Below, piece by piece: positions 59,125 through 64,000 of a stretch of DNA of 64,000 nucleotides; position 1 is the first letter of the stretch, and each line of letters starts with the position of its first letter. The stretch covers positions 1-64,000 of the forward strand of contig NZ_JADCBG010000110.1 in assembly GCF_020253645.1 (NCBI RefSeq), read 5' to 3'. This DNA comes from Phenylobacterium sp. Its GTDB lineage: Bacteria > Pseudomonadota > Alphaproteobacteria > Caulobacterales > Caulobacteraceae. A program made the translations under genes and the position numbers. The notes below the pieces were generated by a model that had not been told where the DNA came from, ran no database searches, and worked only from the letters and a program-made list of their open reading frames with translations.

Positions 59125-59563
59125 CCTGGCACCGGACGGAATTGGCGATGAAGCAGGCGGCGTGGCTGGCCTCGTGCAGGGCCTCCAGAGCGTCGTCGTC
59201 GGGTGCGGCGCCGACCCAGGCGATGTCCGGCCGCAGGACCACCTCGACCAGGCCCTTGCGGCCCGGGGCGACCTCGCCCATGCGGCCGCGGGCGGCGTCG
59301 ACATAGCGGTCGATGACGAAGCCGGCCCGCCGCGCCACGTCCAGGAAGGTGAGCATATGACAGCTGGAGAGGGCCGCCACCAGCATCTCCTCGGGATCGA
59401 TCCCGGCGGGATCGGCCCAGCGGCCCACCACGGAGGGGGCGGCGGAGGCGAGGATTTCCGCGCCGCCGTCGAAGGCGATCCGGTGGGCGCGGCTGTAGCG
59501 GCCCTTCGGGAAGTCGGCGTCCGCGGCCAGGGTCCAGCTGACGAAGGCGTCGTGGTCGGCCAT
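59087..59563 (-). CDS. OsmC/Ohr family peroxide-reducing protein
   Basis: The 158-aa product has the OsmC/Ohr fold with both redox cysteines: one in ALSSCHMLTFLDVAR and one in SHAACFIANSVRC. GIDPEEMLVAALSSCH is the family signature. These proteins reduce organic hydroperoxides using a thiol donor. It is encoded just upstream of the acyl-CoA dehydrogenase on the same strand (17 bases apart) and may be co-transcribed. The 3' end overlaps vsr by 38 bases. Confidence 0.9.
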   Translation of the reverse strand: MADHDAFVSWTLAADADFPKGRYSRAHRIAFDGGAEILASAAPSVVGRWADPAGIDPEEMLVAALSSCHMLTFLDVARRAGFVIDRYVDAARGRMGEVAPGRKGLVEVVLRPDIAWVGAAPDDDALEALHEASHAACFIANSVRCQVRVEAPSPPGAP

Positions 59564-59579
59564 GGCGGGCCTCCTGTCC

Positions 59580-61367
59580 TCAGAAGGCCTCGGCCGGCAG
59601 GGCCATGACCGTCTCGGCGCCGGACTTCAGCCGCGCCAGGTGGACACCGGCCTCCGGCAGGACCCGGGCCAGGAAGAAGCGGCCGACGGCCAGCTTGGAG
59701 GTCCAGAAGGGATCGGTGTCGCCGGCGGCGATCCTGGCCTGGGCGGCCAGGGCCATCCGGGCCCACATCCAGGCCAGGGCGGTGAGGCCCACAAGGTGCA
59801 GGAAGTCATGGGAGCCGGCGGCGGCGTTGTCGGGATTGGACAGGCCGTTCTGCATGAGCCAGCCCACGCCGTCCTGGAGCTGGGCGCGGGCGCCGTCCAG
59901 GCCGTCGAGGAAGGGATCGGTGGCGGCGTCGCCCCGGGCGCCGGCGGAGAAGGCCTCCAGCTCGGCCAGCCAGGTCAGCATGGCGCGGCCGCCATTGGCC
60001 GGCAGCTTGCGGCCGACCAGGTCCAGGGCCTGAACCCCGTTGGTCCCCTCGTAGATCAGGGCGATGCGGACATCGCGCATGTACTGGCTGGCGGGGAAGT
60101 GCTCGGTGAAGCCCGAGCCGCCATGCACCTGCAGGGCGTCGGAGCAGACCTTCAGGCCCCGGTCGGTGAGGTAGGCCTTGACCACCGGGGTCATCAGGGC
60201 GGCGTAGTCCGAGGCCTTCTGGCGAACCGCCTCGTCGGGGTGGCCGTGGGCCAGGTCGCCCTGAAGGGCGGACCAGAAGAGGAAGGCGCGGCCGCCCTCG
60301 ACAAGGGCCTTGCCCTCCATCAGCTGGCGGCGGACGTCGGGGTGGACGATGATCGGGTCGGCGGGGCCGGCGGGGTTCTGAGGCCCGGTCAGGGCCCGGC
60401 CCTGGAGCCGGTCGCGGGCGAAGTCGGTCGCCGCCTGGAGGGCCGCCTCGGCCTGGGCGATCCCCTGCAGGCCGACGCCGATCCGCGCCTCGTTCATCAT
60501 CACGAACATGAGGGCGAGGCCGCGGTTCTCCTCGCCCACCAGCCAGCCCACCGCCTCCTCGTGCCGCATGACGCAGGTGGCCGAGCCGTGGATGCCCATC
60601 TTTTCCTCGAGGCCGTCGCACCAGACGCTGTTGCGCGCCCCGGGCTTGCCGTCGGCGTCCGGGATGAACTTGGGCACGATGAAGAGGGAGATGCCGCGCA
60701 CGCCCTCGGGCGCGCCCTCGATCCGGGCGAGGACCAGGTGGACGATGTTGTCCGCCATGTCGTGCTCGCCGCCGGAAATCCAGATCTTGGTCCCGGAGAT
60801 GCGGTAGGACCCGTCGGCCTGGGGGACGGCGCGGGTGCGCAGGAGTCCCAGGTCCGTGCCGCAGTGCGGCTCGGTCAGGTTCATGGTTCCGCACCATTCG
60901 CCCGAGGCCATCTTCGGCAGGTAGAGGGTCTTCTGGGCGTCGGAGCCGCCGTTCAGGATGGCCGAATAGGCCCCGTGGGTCAGGCCCGGATACATGGCGA
61001 AGGCCATGTTCGCCGAGGAGCTCATCTCGGAGAAGGACAGGTTGATGACGTGCGGCAGGCCCTGCCCGCCGAAGGCCGGGTCGGCGCCGATGGCCGGCCA
61101 TCCGCCCTCGACCATCTGGCGGTAGGCGGCGGCGAAGCCCGTCGGAGTCCGCACGGAGTGATCCTGAGACCAGGCGCAGCCTTCCTTGTCACCGACCGGG
61201 TTGAGGGGCGCCAGCACCTCCGAGGTGAAACGTCCCGCCTCCTGGAGAATCTGGGCGACGACTTCCGGCCCGGCCTCCGAGAAGCCGGGCAGGTCGGAAT
61301 AGGCGCCGATGTCGAGGACGTCATTCAGCAGGAAGGCGTGCTCGCGCACGGGCGGCCGGTAGGGCAT
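59580..61367 (-). CDS. Acyl-CoA dehydrogenase, long (DmdC-like) type
   Basis: The 595-aa flavoprotein is the extended acyl-CoA dehydrogenase type. It starts MPYRPPVREHAFLLNDVLDIGAYSDLPGF and has MNLTEPHCGTDLGLLRTRA, FAD/acyl-binding WISGGEHDMADNIVHLVLA, and an N-terminal helical domain. The region QVHGGSGFTEHFPASQYMRDVRIALIYEGTNGVQALDLVGRKL holds the catalytic Glu of this subgroup. A C-terminal extension follows. Similar proteins include 3-methylmercaptopropionyl-CoA dehydrogenase; the substrate is not fixed here. The start was moved from 61511 to ATG 61367. It is transcribed after the MerR regulator. Confidence 0.9.
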   Translation of the reverse strand: MPYRPPVREHAFLLNDVLDIGAYSDLPGFSEAGPEVVAQILQEAGRFTSEVLAPLNPVGDKEGCAWSQDHSVRTPTGFAAAYRQMVEGGWPAIGADPAFGGQGLPHVINLSFSEMSSSANMAFAMYPGLTHGAYSAILNGGSDAQKTLYLPKMASGEWCGTMNLTEPHCGTDLGLLRTRAVPQADGSYRISGTKIWISGGEHDMADNIVHLVLARIEGAPEGVRGISLFIVPKFIPDADGKPGARNSVWCDGLEEKMGIHGSATCVMRHEEAVGWLVGEENRGLALMFVMMNEARIGVGLQGIAQAEAALQAATDFARDRLQGRALTGPQNPAGPADPIIVHPDVRRQLMEGKALVEGGRAFLFWSALQGDLAHGHPDEAVRQKASDYAALMTPVVKAYLTDRGLKVCSDALQVHGGSGFTEHFPASQYMRDVRIALIYEGTNGVQALDLVGRKLPANGGRAMLTWLAELEAFSAGARGDAATDPFLDGLDGARAQLQDGVGWLMQNGLSNPDNAAAGSHDFLHLVGLTALAWMWARMALAAQARIAAGDTDPFWTSKLAVGRFFLARVLPEAGVHLARLKSGAETVMALPAEAF

Positions 61368-61407
61368 AGGCGGATCTCCGGGTCTCGGGCGTGTCGATTT
61401 TGGGGGA

Positions 61408-61881
61408 TCAGCCGGCCCGGCGCAATTCGCCGGGGCGGGCGCGGCGGGGACGGATGGCCTCCACCGGCTGTTCCAGAAGCTCGGGCCGGGTGCTGCGCAG
61501 GTGGTCCTCAAGGCGGGCGCAGGCCTCCTGGAGGACGTCCACGGCCATGTCGATGTCGCGACGCTGGGCCTCCAGGGCGCGGATTCTCTCGCGGAACTTC
61601 GCGAGGGAGATGGCGTTCTGCGTCGCTCCGCCGTCGCCGAGCTCGTAAAGGTCGAGGATCTCGCCGATCTCGGACAGGGCCAGGCCCACGCGCTTGCCGC
61701 GGAGGATGAGCTGGAGGCGCGCGCGGTCCTTGTAGGAATACACGCGGTTCATGCCGTCGCGCTCGGGGGAGAGGAGCCCCTTGTCCTCATAGAAGCGAAG
61801 GGCGCGGGGCGTGCAGCCGAACTCCTGGCAGAGCTGGCGGATGGTGAAGGATCGGGCGGGGCGGCGCAGTTCCGTGGGCAT
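61408..61881 (-). CDS. MerR family transcriptional regulator
   Basis: The 157-aa protein has the MerR HTH (FTIRQLCQEFGCTPRALRFYEDKGLLSPERDGMNRVYSYKDRARL), then a coiled-coil dimer helix (LAKFRERIRALEAQRRDIDMAVDVLQEACARLEDHL). No Cys cluster for metal binding is seen, pointing away from metal sensing. It resembles the LiuR type that controls branched-chain or fatty acyl-CoA degradation, and the adjacent downstream gene is an acyl-CoA dehydrogenase. A 35-bp dyad lies just upstream of its start. Confidence 0.9.
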   Translation of the reverse strand: MPTELRRPARSFTIRQLCQEFGCTPRALRFYEDKGLLSPERDGMNRVYSYKDRARLQLILRGKRVGLALSEIGEILDLYELGDGGATQNAISLAKFRERIRALEAQRRDIDMAVDVLQEACARLEDHLRSTRPELLEQPVEAIRPRRARPGELRRAG

Positions 61882-61911
61882 GTGAAGACACTCCCTTTCA
61901 GAGACAATGGC

Positions 61912-61946
61912 TGACGCGGAGGTAAGTAGAGCTTACGTGCGCGTCA
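61912..61946. promoter_or_regulatory. 35-bp dyad before merR
   Basis: The element has outer arms TGACGC (61912-61917) and GCGTCA (61941-61946) and inner arms GTAAG (61922-61926) and CTTAC (61932-61936). The spacing is symmetric (6-4-5-5-5-4-6). It lies about 30 bases ahead of merR and is the natural candidate autoregulatory MerR operator. Its outer arm overlaps the stop of the kinase gene. Confidence 0.65.
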
Positions 61947-63464
61947 AGTGCCCGACGGCGATTCCGGGCGCAACCTGCGCGGCGCCCTGGCGCCCGGCGC
62001 GGGCAGCTGGATCTCGAAGACGGCGCCGGCCGGCCCCGAGCCGGCGAGGATGAGTTCCCCGCCGTGCCCCTGGACGAGCTCCCGGGCGATGGCCAGGCCA
62101 AGGCCCGCGCCGTCGGCCCGGCCGGAGCCGGCGAAGGGCTGGAAGAGGCGTTCCCGGGCGCGCTCGGAGAGGCCGGGGCCATTGTCCGCCACGGTGATCA
62201 CGTCCGTCTCGCCGTCGCGCCGCCAGCTGGCCCGGACCACGCCGGACCGAGACGGGACGGTGGCCTCTATCGCCTCGCGGGCGTTGCGCATGAGGTTCAC
62301 CAGGATGCGGTGCAGCTGGTCCGGGTCGGCCAGAACCTGGACCCCGGGTTCGACCTCGCAGACGAACCGGACGCGTCGGTGATCGCTCTCCGGCCCGTCC
62401 GAGAGCCGGCCTTCCTCCGCGGCGGCCAGCAGGGCCTCGGCAAGCTCCACCGACGCCAGGGCGGGCGGGGCCTCCTGGGTCTTGCCATAGGCGAGCACCT
62501 CGGTGGCGAGCCGGACCGCGCGGTCCAGCGCCCGCTCCAGTCGGGGCAGGGCCTGGGCGACGCGGGGGTCTGGCACGGAGGCGAGACGCTCGGAGGCCAT
62601 CTGGGCGCTGGTCAGCATGTTGCGCAGGTCGTGATTGATCTTGGCCACCGCCTCGCCCAGGGCCGCCAGCCTCGCGCGGGAGGCCAGGGCGGTCCGCAGG
62701 TCGGCCTGCATCCGGTCGAGCTCGATCTCGGCCCTGCCGATCTCATCCCGCCGGCCGGAGGGGACCAGGTGGGCGGTGGGATCGTCCGGATCGGCCCGGA
62801 ACCGCTCCATCGCCCGCGTGATCCGCTGCATGGGCCGGACGAGGAAGAAGTTCAGGGACAGGAAGACCAGGGCCCCGGCCAGACCCGCCACGAACAGGGT
62901 GGTGAAGACCAGCTGCCAGAGATAGGCCTTGAGCTCGCCCTTCAGGGGCGCGTGGGGGGCCACCACCTCGATGAACTCGGCCTCCTCGCGGAAGCGCGGC
63001 TCGGCGATCACCCGGACCGCGCGGTCGTCGCCCGCGCTCAGAGTCTGGAACGGCGCCAGGAGCCAGGAACTGACCGCCTGCTCCCGCAGGTCGACCAGAT
63101 AGGGCGCCTCGTCCCGGCGCGGTCCCTGCAGGACCAGTCGCCGGAGGCCCCGGGACTGGATGGCGACGGTCTCGACGCCGGCGCCGGCCAGAAGCTGGGC
63201 GGAAAGCTTCTCGGACACCACCCGGTCGGGCGCCACCTCCGTGGCCAGGGAGGCCAGCTCTGCGGCGCGGACGCGGTCGAGAAGCCAGTTGCGCTCGAAG
63301 GCCGCAAGGGACGGGGGCAGGATGAACACCCCCGCCAGGGCGATGAAGAGGGTGGTGAGCACGAGCAGGCGCGCAGACAGGCCGCCCGGCCAGAAGAGCC
63401 TGCGGCCGGTTCTACCCCATCCGGCCTTACCGGCGGCGGGTTCTGGCGCCTGCACCTCGGCCAT
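61944..63464 (-). CDS. Membrane histidine kinase (HAMP, HPK4-like H box)
   Basis: The 506-aa kinase has a first membrane helix (LSARLLVLTTLFIALAGVFIL), a periplasmic domain of about 140 residues, a second helix (LVFTTLFVAGLAGALVFLSL), a HAMP region (RPMQRITRAMERF), a dimerisation domain and a HATPase. The phospho-acceptor box reads AVAKINHDLRNMLTS, a HDLRN variant. ATP-binding motifs are LVNLMRNAREAIEA, ITVADNGPGLSERARERLFQPFAG and GAGLGLAIARELV. The start was moved from 63500 to ATG 63464. No response regulator is adjacent, and the signal is unknown. Confidence 0.9.
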   Translation of the reverse strand: MAEVQAPEPAAGKAGWGRTGRRLFWPGGLSARLLVLTTLFIALAGVFILPPSLAAFERNWLLDRVRAAELASLATEVAPDRVVSEKLSAQLLAGAGVETVAIQSRGLRRLVLQGPRRDEAPYLVDLREQAVSSWLLAPFQTLSAGDDRAVRVIAEPRFREEAEFIEVVAPHAPLKGELKAYLWQLVFTTLFVAGLAGALVFLSLNFFLVRPMQRITRAMERFRADPDDPTAHLVPSGRRDEIGRAEIELDRMQADLRTALASRARLAALGEAVAKINHDLRNMLTSAQMASERLASVPDPRVAQALPRLERALDRAVRLATEVLAYGKTQEAPPALASVELAEALLAAAEEGRLSDGPESDHRRVRFVCEVEPGVQVLADPDQLHRILVNLMRNAREAIEATVPSRSGVVRASWRRDGETDVITVADNGPGLSERARERLFQPFAGSGRADGAGLGLAIARELVQGHGGELILAGSGPAGAVFEIQLPAPGARAPRRLRPESPSGT

Positions 63465-63514
63465 GGCTCTTCCAGTAGGGGAAAGCCGCCCGCCCGGCAA
63501 CGCGCAGGGCCGGA

Positions 63515-64000
63515 TCAGCGGGCGCCGACCGCCTCGGCGAGGGTTCGGAATCCGTCGGCGCGCAACCTGGAGGCGAGTTCCCTGCCGATGCGCACGGCGA
63601 GGCCCGGCCCTTCATAGACCAGGGCCGAGTAAAGCTGGACGGCCGAGGCGCCCGCCCGGATCCGGGCATAGGCGTCAGCCCCCGAGGCGATTCCGCCCGC
63701 GCCGATCAGGGGCAGGCGACCGGCGGAAGCGGCGCTGAACCGGCCCAGGACCGACTGGGCGAGGTCGCGCAGGGGCGCACCCGACAGGCCCCCCGTCTCA
63801 CCGGCCTGGGGCGAGCGCAGGTCCGGGCGGCTGATCGTGGTGTTGGCGACGATGATCCCGGAGATCCCGAAGGCCAGCACGGTCTCGACGACAGCCTCGA
63901 TCTCGGCGTCGTCCAGGTCGGGGGCGACCTTCAGGAAAAGGGGAACGGCGCCGGCGGCCGGCAGGGTGTCGCGGGCCTCGGCCGCCCTGCCCAGAAGCTC
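63515..64000 (-). CDS. pyrD: Quinone-dependent dihydroorotate dehydrogenase, 5' part beyond window
   Basis: About 161 C-terminal residues are visible; the start lies past the right edge. PyrD oxidises dihydroorotate to orotate in pyrimidine synthesis, passing electrons to quinone. The visible part shows [23 protein letters not shown], the GGLSGAPL motif and the FMN phosphate site [37 protein letters not shown]. The quinone-type (class 2) ending is typical. The track lists only a shorter in-window frame. Confidence 0.92.
   Translation of the reverse strand, partial: ELLGRAAEARDTLPAAGAVPLFLKVAPDLDDAEIEAVVETVLAFGISGIIVANTTISRPDLRSPQAGETGGLSGAPLRDLAQSVLGRFSAASAGRLPLIGAGGIASGADAYARIRAGASAVQLYSALVYEGPGLAVRIGRELASRLRADGFRTLAEAVGAR

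Noticed and set aside
59562-61709. 715-aa plus-strand ORF antisense to acyl-CoA dehydrogenase
   Set aside because: Shadow frame; the minus strand carries the intact enzyme.

Overview
The window is GC-rich, densely coded chromosomal DNA from an alphaproteobacterium, most likely a member of the Caulobacterales (Caulobacter/Phenylobacterium type). This rests on gene order: dut-coaBC, ubiB-ubiE, mutM, enoyl-CoA hydratase, rpsT and dnaA lie together, followed by the rimP-nusA-ylxR-infB-rbfA-truB-rpsO-pnp cluster, rdgB-hemW, rph/hrcA-grpE, then dnaN-recF-gyrB. GANTC sites (the CcrM methylation target in this group) sit in several candidate promoters. Species level cannot be read from the sequence. 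I saw no rRNA, tRNA, CRISPR array, prophage or insertion sequence.

Layout. 1-9.7 kb: a cut-off histidine phosphatase, dut-coaBC, a small lipoprotein, ubiE-ubiB (ubiquinone), mutM, an enoyl-CoA hydratase, rpsT with a clear promoter and terminator, a 407-base dnaA upstream region, dnaA and a DUF2087 protein. 9.9-21 kb: the transcription/translation operon on the minus strand, with a candidate attenuator in front of rimP and an inserted DUF2939 gene followed by a decayed dienelactone hydrolase. 21-27.5 kb: ppa, an AmpG-like permease, a soluble hybrid histidine kinase, comM and an AT-richer membrane lipoprotein gene. 27.7-33 kb: gshB, yraN-rsmI, hemW-rdgB, a DUF2975/HTH pair and a 51-residue ORF behind a large palindrome. 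33-40.5 kb: rph, hrcA-grpE, dnaN-recF-gyrB. 40.5-51.7 kb: an ABC-2 exporter operon divergent from a TonB-dependent receptor across a 30-bp palindrome, recQ, a D-aminoacylase-type amidohydrolase, a DUF1566 protein and a YbjQ protein. 51.8-64 kb: accessory genes arranged as regulator/enzyme pairs (LysR/SDR, TetR/hydrolase, MerR/acyl-CoA dehydrogenase), a C5 DNA methyltransferase-cysK-vsr group, an OsmC protein, a membrane histidine kinase and the 3' part of pyrD.

The window is mostly housekeeping, and no wholly new multi-gene system is evident. The best leads are regulatory: the rimP leader, the palindrome in front of the 51-aa ORF, the shared palindrome of the ABC exporter/TonB receptor locus, and the 35-bp dyad in front of merR. 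Start codons were moved inward from the ORF track wherever homology, overlaps or ribosome-binding sites indicated; such cases are stated. All family assignments are from reading the sequence, without database searches.
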